Shown here: positions 1 through 6,298 of the stretch, piece by piece
Layout: every line of letters begins with the position of its first letter
Position numbering within the stretch: position 1 is the first letter of the stretch
Source of the DNA: DASWHK01 sp036398215
Lineage (GTDB): Bacteria > Acidobacteriota > UBA890
Assembly: GCA_036398215.1 (NCBI GenBank)
Contig: DASWHK010000213.1
Location: 1-6,541 of the forward strand
Direction of reading: 5' to 3'
DNA: 6,541 nt
Position numbers and translations under genes: made by a program
The notes under the pieces: model-generated
The model's input: the letters and a program-made list of their open reading frames with translations, nothing else
Databases searched by the model: none
Told to the model about the DNA's origin: nothing

Positions 1-16
1 GTGCTACCTTCGCGGC

Positions 17-1945
17 ATGATCTCGGTTTCTGCACTGGCCAAGTCCTTTGGCGCCCAGACCCTGTTTTCCGGCGTCTCCTTCCAGCTCGACGCGGGGAAG
101 CGCTATGGGCTGGTGGGCGCCAACGGCTCGGGAAAGACGACGCTGCTGAACATCCTCGCCGGCTACGAGGCGCCGAGCGACGGCACCGTGTCGGTCCCCA
201 AGCGGCTCAAGCTCGGGGTGCTGCGCCAGGACCAGTTCCTGTACGAGGACGAGGAGATCCTCGGCACTGTCATCATGGGAAACCGCGAGCTCTGGGAGGC
301 GATGGTCGAGAAGGAAGCGCTGCTCGTCCGCGCCGCCGAGCAGTTCGACGCCGACCGCTACTCGCTGCTCGAGGACACCGTCATGCGCCACGACGGCTAC
401 GCCGCCGAGGCGCGCGCCGCGACGATTCTCGAGGGCCTCGGCCTGCCGACGGAGATCCACCGCCAGCCGCTGTCGACGCTCTCGGGGGGCTTCAAGCTGC
501 GTGTCCTGCTCGCCCAGGTGCTGGCCGGCGGCCCCGACGCCCTGCTGCTCGACGAGCCCACCAACCATCTCGACATCCTGTCGATCCGCTGGCTTGAGAA
601 GTTCCTCCAGGAGTTCGCCGGCCCGGTGCTGGTGATCTCCCACGACCACCGCTTTCTCGATAACGTCTGCACCCACATCCTCGACGTCGACTACGAGACC
701 GTCACCCTCTATCCGGGTAACTACAGCCGCTTCATCGAGGCCAAGGCCGCCGAGCGCGACCGCCGCGAGCGGGAGATCGACAAGCGCGAGAAGGAGATCG
801 CCCACCACCAGCAGTTCATCGACCGCTTCCGCGCCAAGTCGACGAAGGCCCGCCAGGCGCAGAGCAAGCTGCGGCTGATCGAGAAGAAGGCCGAGGGCCT
901 CGAGGAGCTGCCGGCGAGCTCGCGCCGCTATCCGAGCTTCCGGTTCGAGCCGCGGCGGCCGAGCGGTCGCGAGGTCCTCAAGATCGAGGGCCTCGCCAAG
1001 TCGTTCGGCGACAAGCGGGTGCTCGAGGGCGTCGACCTGGTCGTCCGCCGCGGCGACCGGATCGCGATCATGGGGCCCAACGGCATCGGCAAGTCTACGC
1101 TCCTGAAGATCGCCATGGGCGAGCTCGAGGCCGACGCCGGCGAGGTCGAATGGGGCTACGAGACCCACCCCGGCTACTTCGCCCAGGACCATCGCGAGCA
1201 GCTCGAGCCCGGCAACCAGAGCGCCGAGGCGTGGATCCACGACGTCTGCCCGGGGGAGACGATCGGCTTCGTCCGCAACCAGCTCGGCCGCGTGCTGTTC
1301 TCCGGCGACGAGGCCAAGAAGCGCCTGGGGGCGCTCTCCGGGGGCGAGGCGGCGCGGCTGGTGTTCTGCCGGCTGGTCCTGCAGCAGCCCAACGTCCTGG
1401 TCCTCGACGAGCCCACCAACCACCTGGACCTGGAATCGATCGAGGCCCTGGTGGCTGCCTTGAAGACGTATGAGGGCACGCTGATCTTCGTCTCCCACGA
1501 CCGCTGGTTCGTCGGCGAGCTCGCCGATCGCATCGTCGAGGTCAAGCCCGGCGAGATCCTCGATTACCGCGGCAGCTACGAGGAGTACGTCCACTACTGT
1601 GGCGACGACCATCTCGACGCCGACACCGTCGTGCTCAAGGCCCGCGAGGAGCGGCGCCGCGGCAAAGAGAGGGCAACCTCGAACAACCGCCCGGCGGTGA
1701 GCAAAAACCAGCTCCGCCAGCTCGAGACCCGTCGCGACAAGATCATCGCCCGCATCGAGGCGGCCGAGGAACGCATCGGCGAGATCAACGAGATCTTCTG
1801 CGACCCCGGCTTCTACACCGGCTCCGGCGCCGAAAAGGTCGGCGAGCTGGAGGCCGAGCAGGCCGAGCTGCGCGCCCGGATCGTGGAGCTGACCCGCGAG
1901 TGGGAGACCGCCGAGGAGGAGCTCACCGCCCTGTCGGAGCGCTGA
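17..1945 (+). CDS. ABC-F family ATPase, YbiT-like, with C-terminal coiled-coil domain
   Basis: Cytosolic ABC-F protein of 642 residues with two ATP-binding domains and no membrane segments. The family binds ribosomes and acts in translation or antibiotic protection, not transport. Domain 1: Walker A GANGSGKTT (34-42), Q-loop near Q71, signature LSGGF (155-159), Walker B with catalytic E180 in LLLDEPTNHLD, H-loop H209. Domain 2: Walker A GPNGIGKST (353-361), signature LSGGE (440-444), E465, H494. A charged helical linker (about 241-310) is the P-site tRNA-interaction motif. TVIMGNRELWE, DGYAAEARA and IRWLE resemble E. coli YbiT as I remember it. YbiT ends near residue 530; here a basic stretch (540-560) and a coiled coil (about 563-640) follow, like the ABC_tran_CTD of Uup. 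The ATG at 17 gives the usual family N-terminus. The frame stays open upstream to the window edge and no Shine-Dalgarno is visible in the 16 bases present. Both ATPase sites look intact. The exact subfamily is less certain than the family. Confidence 0.96.
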   Translation: MISVSALAKSFGAQTLFSGVSFQLDAGKRYGLVGANGSGKTTLLNILAGYEAPSDGTVSVPKRLKLGVLRQDQFLYEDEEILGTVIMGNRELWEAMVEKEALLVRAAEQFDADRYSLLEDTVMRHDGYAAEARAATILEGLGLPTEIHRQPLSTLSGGFKLRVLLAQVLAGGPDALLLDEPTNHLDILSIRWLEKFLQEFAGPVLVISHDHRFLDNVCTHILDVDYETVTLYPGNYSRFIEAKAAERDRREREIDKREKEIAHHQQFIDRFRAKSTKARQAQSKLRLIEKKAEGLEELPASSRRYPSFRFEPRRPSGREVLKIEGLAKSFGDKRVLEGVDLVVRRGDRIAIMGPNGIGKSTLLKIAMGELEADAGEVEWGYETHPGYFAQDHREQLEPGNQSAEAWIHDVCPGETIGFVRNQLGRVLFSGDEAKKRLGALSGGEAARLVFCRLVLQQPNVLVLDEPTNHLDLESIEALVAALKTYEGTLIFVSHDRWFVGELADRIVEVKPGEILDYRGSYEEYVHYCGDDHLDADTVVLKAREERRRGKERATSNNRPAVSKNQLRQLETRRDKIIARIEAAEERIGEINEIFCDPGFYTGSGAEKVGELEAEQAELRARIVELTREWETAEEELTALSER

Positions 1946-1979
1946 GCCGAACCGAGGCTGCGCCGAGGCGGTCCCGCTC
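1944..1979 (-). other. Domain VI-like stem-loop adjoining the domain V-like hairpin
   Basis: On the minus strand GAGC (1979-1976) pairs with GCTC (1947-1944). After one G-G mismatch, GGACCG (1974-1969) pairs with CGGTTC (1954-1949); one of these pairs is G-U, so the stem is better as minus-strand RNA than as plus-strand RNA. The loop contains a further GGC/GCC pair. It sits two bases beyond the ATCAAA side of the domain V-like hairpin, where domain VI would lie, and its base overlaps the ABC-F stop codon. No bulged branch-point A or clear intron 3' end is visible, so the assignment is weak. A transcription-termination structure is an alternative. Confidence 0.25.
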
Positions 1980-1981
1980 AT

Positions 1982-2020
1982 CAAACCGGACGTGGGGATT
2001 TCCTCCGTCCGGCCTTCGGA
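1982..2020 (-). mobile_element. Candidate group II intron domain V relic (degenerate)
   Basis: Read on the minus strand this is a hairpin with a 7-base perfect outer stem (CGTCCGG at 2006-2012 with CCGGACG at 1986-1992 on the + strand), an AC-type two-base bulge (minus-strand positions 1994-1993), a short upper helix and a GAAA-containing loop, followed by TTTGATGAGC. This is the layout of group II intron domain V. It also resembles, position for position and without gaps, the domain V I remember downstream of bacterial intron reverse-transcriptase genes. The catalytic triad, usually AGC, reads GGC and the upper helix has an A-C mismatch, so it would be inactive. No maturase gene accompanies it. 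It could instead be a chance GC-rich hairpin or a terminator for the ABC-F gene, 40 bases after its stop. The comparison is from memory, not a search. Confidence 0.4.
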
Positions 2021-2111
2021 CCAGGACTCACGCGGTGGACGCAACAAGCCCGCAAGGCTCTCGGGAAGCGCAAGCCCAGTGGCCCGCCCGCGCGCCGCGA
2101 CCGCTCCCACC

Positions 2112-2160
2112 CGGCGCACCGCCACCTCGCCGGTGAAGGTTGGGCGAGGTCCTCGCGCCG
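2112..2160. terminator. GC-rich interrupted hairpin, possible terminator
   Basis: ACCTCGCC (2124-2131) is perfectly complementary to GGCGAGGT (2143-2150) across an 11-base loop. An outer pair CGGCGC (2112-2117) with GCGCCG (2155-2160) extends the structure with an internal loop. No T-tract follows on either strand, so an intrinsic terminator of the usual kind is not supported. It may be a structured leader, a Rho-independent terminator of the U-less type, or simply a product of high GC. Confidence 0.25.
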
Positions 2161-2212
2161 TGCCGCCCGGAAAAACCAGAGAGGGGAGTCTGCTTTGGAC
2201 CGGGAGGCGGCG

Positions 2213-2241
2213 TTGACGCTCGCAAGGTCCCGGCATACCGT
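2213..2241 (+). promoter_or_regulatory. Candidate sigma-70-type promoter for the lipoprotein operon
   Basis: TTGACG (2213-2218) is one base from the -35 consensus. After a 17-base spacer comes TACCGT (2236-2241), a weak -10 match keeping T1, A2 and T6. A transcript starting near 2248 would have a leader of about 40 bases before the ATG at 2291. The position immediately upstream of a three-gene unit fits. The weak -10 box and high GC make this a candidate only. Confidence 0.3.
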
Positions 2242-2276
2242 TTCCACCGATGCCCCCAAGCTTCACCGTCCAATCC

Positions 2277-2281
2277 GGAGG
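2277..2281 (+). promoter_or_regulatory. Ribosome binding site GGAGG
   Basis: GGAGG lies 9 bases before the ATG at 2291 and settles that start against an in-frame ATG at 2195, which would put 32 non-signal residues in front of a textbook lipoprotein signal peptide. Confidence 0.85.
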
Positions 2282-2290
2282 TTGCTTCCC

Positions 2291-3205
2291 ATGAAGCTTC
2301 GCCTGCTCCTTGCCGTTTTCGTGGTCGTCGGTCTCGCCGCCTGCGGTGGCGGCGCCGATACCGAGACCGCCGCTCCCGCCCCGGCCGAAACCGCCGCCCC
2401 CATGGATGACGACGCCGCCCTCGAGGAGCGGACCGAGTACTACGTCACCCACTACAACATGCACCACCCCTCGATGGTCGTGGAGCTGTACACCGACGAC
2501 GCCGTCGTTCTCGAGGCCGACGGCTCCGTCCACGACGGCAAGGCCGCGATCCTCGCCGCGATGGAGGCCGACGTGGCCGGCAGCCCGACGCTGACGGTCG
2601 ATACCGCCGACCGTGTCATCGTCGGTGACGCGGCGGTCGCCAGGGGCACCTTCAGCGTGGAGATGACCCCGGAGGGCGCCGCCGAGCCGATGACGGTGAG
2701 CGGCAACTTCATGACGCTGCACCAGCGCGCCGCCGGCGAGTGGAAGATCCACCGGCTGATCACCAACTTCGACAGCGAGCCGGCGCCGGGGACCGAGATG
2801 ACCGGCTTGCCCGCCGAGGCGCCGCCCGAGCTGGCCGACAGCCCGCTCGCCGCGGTGCGCGACTACTACCAGACCCACTTCAACATGGGCCACGGCTCGA
2901 TGGTGGCGAGCATGTTCGAGGAAGACGCCGTGGTGGCGTTCGCCAACCAACCGTGGATGGAGGGTCGGGCGGCGGTCGAGGCGCACCTCAACGCGGAGGT
3001 GGAGGCCGGCGCGACCGGCCTGGTAATCCACCCGGTCGGCGCCGAGGACCTCGGCGAGGGCTGGGCGATCGAGGGCGGCTGGTTCGAGATCAACACGGCC
3101 GGCGGCATGGTCAACGGCACCTACATGGTCCTTGGCCGCCAGCAGGACGACGGCGCCTACAGGATCCACTGGTCGCTTGCCAACGGCCACCCCGCCACGC
3201 CCTGA
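2291..3205 (+). CDS. Lipoprotein with two tandem NTF2-like (SnoaL/DUF4440-type) domains
   Basis: Predicted 304-residue lipoprotein. The N-terminus (KLR, then a hydrophobic stretch) ends in the lipobox LAAC with the lipidated cysteine at 18. Gly at +2 is compatible with outer-membrane sorting. An Ala/Pro/Thr/Glu-rich linker follows to about 40. Two NTF2-fold repeats come next, about 43-160 and 187-298. Each opens with a near-identical helix motif (YYVTHYNMHHPSMV at 50-63, YYQTHFNMGHGSMV at 192-205), then a DDAVVL / EDAVVAF strand, a GKAAI / GRAAV turn, and a C-terminal strand KIHRL or RIHWS. This fold in SnoaL/DUF4440 proteins forms a hydrophobic pocket for small ligands and often lacks catalysis, so the function is open. 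It is the first gene of a probable unit with the FG-GAP and ASST-like genes downstream. Start supported by GGAGG and the signal peptide. Domain family assigned from pattern, not a search. Confidence 0.92.
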   Translation: MKLRLLLAVFVVVGLAACGGGADTETAAPAPAETAAPMDDDAALEERTEYYVTHYNMHHPSMVVELYTDDAVVLEADGSVHDGKAAILAAMEADVAGSPTLTVDTADRVIVGDAAVARGTFSVEMTPEGAAEPMTVSGNFMTLHQRAAGEWKIHRLITNFDSEPAPGTEMTGLPAEAPPELADSPLAAVRDYYQTHFNMGHGSMVASMFEEDAVVAFANQPWMEGRAAVEAHLNAEVEAGATGLVIHPVGAEDLGEGWAIEGGWFEINTAGGMVNGTYMVLGRQQDDGAYRIHWSLANGHPATP

Positions 3206-3234
3206 TCGATCCACGCTCGCTCGACGGAACGCGC

Positions 3235-4500
3235 ATCCCGCGTCGGGGCTTTCGCAAGGCGGTCGTCGCCCTTCTCCTGGCCGCCGCCTGCGGATGTGCG
3301 GACGGCGGTGCCCCGGATGCGGGGGCGAGCAACGTAGCGTCTGCCGGAGATGCCGGCGGCGCGGCCCCGACCTCCGGCCCCCAAGGGCTGCTGCTGGCCC
3401 TGGCCGTCCTCGGCGAGAACGAAGCGGGCGCGCCGCAGCCGCTGCCGGCGCGTCTCGGGATCCTTACCCATGACGACGGGCAGTGGACGCACCGTTTCGT
3501 CGAGGACCCCGACAGCAACGTCTTCCACAAGGCCATGGCCTACCGGCCGGCCTCGGGTCCGGCGGGGATCCTGACCTTCGGGGGCACCGCCGCCGCCGTG
3601 AAGCTATGGCGGTCCGACGGCGAGGTGACGACGCTCTGGGAGGCCGACTTCGGGGGCACGTTCAGCCGCATGCGCGACGCCGAGGTCGGCGACGTCTACG
3701 GTGACGGCGCCGCGTCGATCGTGGTGGCGACCCACGACCAGGGGGTGGTGGCGGTCCTCCGGCCGGACGGCGCCGGCGGCTTCTCGGTCGAGGAGCTCGA
3801 CCGGCAGCCGAACACGATCGTCCACGAGGTCGAGATCGGCGACCTCGACGGCGACGGCGTGCTCGAGATCTACGCCACGCCCAGCGCCCCCAACGAGCTG
3901 ACCGGGAGGCCGCAGCCGGGCAAGGTGGTGCGCTACGTCCCCGCCGCCGGCGAGGGCCGCGTGGAGGTGGCCGACCTCGGTCGCCGCCACGCCAAGGAGA
4001 TCCTGACGGCCGACCTGGACGGCGATGGCCGCGACGAGCTGTATGTCTCGCAAGACGCCGTCAGCGGCGGCAGGGTGCAGATCCTCCGTTACCTGGCCGG
4101 CACCGCGCCCGACGCCGGCGTCGTGGTGGCGACGTTGAACGACCAGCTCTGCCGCTTCCTGACCGTCGGCGACGTCGACGGCGACGGCGTTCAGGAGATG
4201 GTCGCCGCGACGGCGCGCAGCGGCCTGTGGCTGTTGCGCCCGGGCCCGGGCGACTGGCAGGCGGAGCTGATCGCCGCCGACTCGTCCGGATTCGAGCATG
4301 CCACGATCCTGTTCGACCTCGATGGGGACGGCCGCGACGAGCTCTACGTCGCCAGCGACGACCAGGGCGAGGTACGCCGCTATGCGTTGACCGGCGGCGA
4401 GTGGCGCGCCGAGACGCTGTGGACGTACGCCGACGACCTGGGTCGATTCACCTGGAACATCATGATGGCGCCGGTCGAGCTGCTGCCGCCCGGCTCTTGA
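3235..4500 (+). CDS. FG-GAP/VCBS-repeat beta-propeller lipoprotein, start codon non-canonical or damaged
   Basis: From 3235 this frame encodes PRRGFRK, then AVVALLLAAA and a lipobox cysteine (residue 19), a classical lipoprotein signal peptide. A low-complexity Gly/Ala/Ser linker and a propeller of about 320 residues follow. Five calcium-loop repeats are spaced 48-57 residues apart: DVYGDG (153), DLDGDG (203), DLDGDG (260), DVDGDG (313) and DLDGDG (361). Three end in the FG-GAP-like DELYV / LEIYA pattern. The first is degenerate (Y for D). Such folds bind calcium and serve in surface binding or scaffolding; no catalytic motif was seen. The codon at 3235 is ATC. No ATG, GTG or TTG lies in frame between the previous gene's stop and the lipobox. 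The first canonical start, ATG at 3535, would delete the signal and linker. CTG at 3202, overlapping the upstream TGA, is another option. The stop lies 11 bases before the next start. Confidence 0.83.
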   Translation: MPRRGFRKAVVALLLAAACGCADGGAPDAGASNVASAGDAGGAAPTSGPQGLLLALAVLGENEAGAPQPLPARLGILTHDDGQWTHRFVEDPDSNVFHKAMAYRPASGPAGILTFGGTAAAVKLWRSDGEVTTLWEADFGGTFSRMRDAEVGDVYGDGAASIVVATHDQGVVAVLRPDGAGGFSVEELDRQPNTIVHEVEIGDLDGDGVLEIYATPSAPNELTGRPQPGKVVRYVPAAGEGRVEVADLGRRHAKEILTADLDGDGRDELYVSQDAVSGGRVQILRYLAGTAPDAGVVVATLNDQLCRFLTVGDVDGDGVQEMVAATARSGLWLLRPGPGDWQAELIAADSSGFEHATILFDLDGDGRDELYVASDDQGEVRRYALTGGEWRAETLWTYADDLGRFTWNIMMAPVELLPPGS

Positions 4501-4505
4501 AAGGA
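4501..4505 (+). promoter_or_regulatory. Ribosome binding site AAGGA for the upstream candidate start of the ASST gene
   Basis: AAGGA directly follows the TGA of the FG-GAP gene and lies 6 bases before ATG 4512, suggesting coupled translation. It is the only good Shine-Dalgarno seen ahead of this gene. It favours 4512 even though codon use over the first 60 codons looks non-coding. Confidence 0.55.
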
Positions 4506-4511
4506 CGAGCG

Positions 4512-6263
4512 ATGGGAATGACATGGAGGCTGCCGGCCGGTGGAAGCGCGCGGACCGGCGAGTCGTTGTCGGGGAACGTGAATCGGGCGCCAGCCGTCGA
4601 GCGACGAGGCCGACGACGGGTCTTTCACGGCGCCGCGCTGCTCGCCGTCACGGGCGTAGATGATCGCGGCAAGCATGCCGGGCGGCCCGCCCGCATCGCG
4701 GCGCACCTGGCTCTCGTGGCCCTGGTCGCCTGCTCGAGCGGCGCGCCGGCCGGCGATCAGACGGCTGTCGCCGCCGCCGCCGGGACCGAGGCTGCCGGGC
4801 GGAATGGCGGCGCGCCCGGCGACGGCGCGGCGGGAAGCTCGACGGCCTCGGGGGGCGACGTCGAGCGCGGCCTGCTGATGAACACCCCGCGGGCCACCGC
4901 CGGCTACACGCTGTTCACGCCGCTGCTCTCCGACACCACCTATCTGATCGACAACGACGGCCTCGTCGTGCACACCTGGAAGAGCGACTACGCGCCCTCC
5001 GGGACCGTCTACCTGCTCGACAACGGCAACCTGCTGCGGGGCGCCCGCGAGCCGGGCGTGGCGGTGTTCAAGGGCGGTGGTCAGGGAGGCAGGATCCAGG
5101 AGCTCACCTGGGACGGCGAGCTGGTCTGGGACTTCGCCTTCGCCAGCGAGGACCACCTGCTGCACCACGACATCGAGCCACTGCCCAATGGCAACCTGCT
5201 GGCGATTGCCTGGGAGGCGAAGAGCGCCGAGGAGGCGCGGGCCGCCGGGCTGCGCCCCGACCTCACCCCCGAAGCGGGCGTCTGGCCCGACATGGTGATC
5301 GAGATCGAGCCGCAACGCCCCTCCGGCGGGCGGATCGTCTGGGAGTGGCACGCCTGGGACCATCTCGTGCAGAGCCACGACGAGGGCCTCCCCGGGTACG
5401 GTGAGCCGGCCCGGCACCCGCGACGGATCGACATCAACGGCGCCAAGCCTCCGGAGATCGACCCCGAGGAGCTCGAGCAGCTCAAGGCCCTCGGCTACGT
5501 CCCGGCCGACGCCCAGCCCGAAGACCTCGGCTCAGACCTGCTGCACACCAACGCCGTCGCCTACAACGCCGAGCTCGACCAGATCGCGCTGAGCACGCCG
5601 CGCCTGCACGAGATCTGGATCATCGATCACTCGACCACTGCGGCCGAGGCGGCGTCGAGCAGCGGCGGACGCTGGGGCCACGGCGGCGATCTGCTGTATC
5701 GATGGGGAAACCCGGCCGCCTACGGCCGCGGCGACGACAACGACCAGCGGCTGTTCGGCCAGCACGACGTCCGCTGGATACCCGCTGGATTCCCGGGCGC
5801 TGGGAACCTGCTGGTGTACAACAACGCCGTTCCCGAGGGCGAGGGCTCGTACTCGACCGTCGTCGAGCTGGTGCCCCCGATCGACCCCCAAGGCCGCTAC
5901 GTACTCCCCGGCGACGCTCCGTTCGGCCCGGCGTCGCCCTTCTGGGAGTACGTCCCCACGGACAAGCTCGGCTTCTCCAGCCCCTTCATCTCCGGCGCCA
6001 CGCGGCTGCCGAACGGCAACACGCTGATCTGCGCCGGGGCGCCGGGGCGGTTTTTCGAGGTCACGCCCGCTGGCGAGATCGTCTGGGACTACCGGGACCC
6101 GCACTCGGGGGACGTCCGCATGGCCGACGGCTCGACGCCGCATCCGGTGGGCGAGTTCACCTACGCGGTCTTCCGGGCGACCAAGGTCCTGCCGCACCAC
6201 CCCGCCCTCGCCGGCCGGACGCTGGCGCCGATCGATCCGCAACCACCGGTGGCGGGGCGTTGA
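4512..6263 (+). CDS. Arylsulfotransferase (ASST)-family beta-propeller lipoprotein
   Basis: From ATG 4512 this encodes 583 residues. A hydrophobic segment ending LVALVAC places a lipobox cysteine at 74; the mature part is about 510 residues after a low-complexity Gly/Ala linker. Family marks: GYTLFTPL and TYLIDNDGLVVHTW (131-156), LDNGNLLR (169-176), HHDIEPLPNGN (218-228), LLHTNAVAYNAELDQI (343-358), EIWIIDHST (367-375), GDLLYRWGNP (392-401), FGQHD (415-419) and LPNGNTLIC (499-507). ASST enzymes move sulfate between phenols through a catalytic histidine in the periplasm. By position H219, H345 and H418 are candidate active-site histidines; the usual SSR arginine is replaced (STPR, P363). Only one cysteine besides the lipobox remains, so the disulfide seen in E. 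coli AssT is absent. The 73-residue pre-lipobox leader is abnormally long; the true start may lie closer (see findings). Activity and substrate are inferred from family only. Confidence 0.9.
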   Translation: MGMTWRLPAGGSARTGESLSGNVNRAPAVERRGRRRVFHGAALLAVTGVDDRGKHAGRPARIAAHLALVALVACSSGAPAGDQTAVAAAAGTEAAGRNGGAPGDGAAGSSTASGGDVERGLLMNTPRATAGYTLFTPLLSDTTYLIDNDGLVVHTWKSDYAPSGTVYLLDNGNLLRGAREPGVAVFKGGGQGGRIQELTWDGELVWDFAFASEDHLLHHDIEPLPNGNLLAIAWEAKSAEEARAAGLRPDLTPEAGVWPDMVIEIEPQRPSGGRIVWEWHAWDHLVQSHDEGLPGYGEPARHPRRIDINGAKPPEIDPEELEQLKALGYVPADAQPEDLGSDLLHTNAVAYNAELDQIALSTPRLHEIWIIDHSTTAAEAASSSGGRWGHGGDLLYRWGNPAAYGRGDDNDQRLFGQHDVRWIPAGFPGAGNLLVYNNAVPEGEGSYSTVVELVPPIDPQGRYVLPGDAPFGPASPFWEYVPTDKLGFSSPFISGATRLPNGNTLICAGAPGRFFEVTPAGEIVWDYRDPHSGDVRMADGSTPHPVGEFTYAVFRATKVLPHHPALAGRTLAPIDPQPPVAGR

Positions 6264-6266
6264 ACG
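6222..6266 (+). repeat. Imperfect direct repeat, copy 1 (3' tail of the ASST gene)
   Basis: This stretch encodes the last 13 residues, LAPIDPQPPVAGR, plus the stop and 3 bases. It matches copy 2 at 6299-6337 with 34 of 39 aligned bases identical by hand alignment. The two gaps are each exactly one codon (CCG and GCG). Confidence 0.75.
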
Positions 6267-6298
6267 CGAGGCTGGCGGTCATCGGCCGGTTCCCCGGC

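Larger units (their letters stand above)
1946..2290. other. 345-base non-coding gap between the ABC-F gene and the lipoprotein operon
   Basis: I find no convincing gene on either strand. The short open frames here are arginine- and proline-rich products of high GC, without domains I recognise and without good ribosome binding sites. The ABC-F-proximal 80 bases hold a minus-strand structure resembling group II intron domains V and VI. The middle holds a GC-rich hairpin (2112-2160). The last 80 bases hold a possible promoter and the ribosome binding site of the next gene. No reverse-transcriptase remnant was recognised on the minus strand between the domain V-like element and 2290. Confidence 0.8.

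Noticed and set aside
1..597. A GTG-started frame of 198 codons overlapping the ABC-F gene
   Set aside because: It is an out-of-frame reading of the ABC-F gene, rich in Arg, Pro and Ala with no recognisable motif, while the overlapping frame shows every ABC-F motif.
2195..2290. An upstream ATG start at 2195 for the NTF2-like lipoprotein
   Set aside because: ATG 2291 has GGAGG at proper spacing and begins a textbook lipoprotein signal; the earlier start would also overlap the candidate promoter.
2740..3234. Extending the FG-GAP gene upstream to ATG 2740
   Set aside because: This would overlap the NTF2-like gene by over 460 bases and gives an Arg/Gly-rich shadow translation ahead of an internal signal peptide.
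3604..4524. A 306-codon minus-strand open frame opposite the FG-GAP gene
   Set aside because: It is an antisense shadow of GC-biased codons; its repeated Val-Asp-Val pieces are the reverse complement of the DxDGDG repeats, and no ribosome binding site or domain is seen.
4380..5417. A 345-codon minus-strand open frame opposite the ASST gene
   Set aside because: It is long only because stops are rare at this GC content; the composition is Gly/Ala/Arg-rich without a domain, and the plus strand has clear family motifs.
5532..6242. A 236-codon minus-strand open frame opposite the ASST 3' half
   Set aside because: Same reason: an antisense shadow with no motif and no start context.
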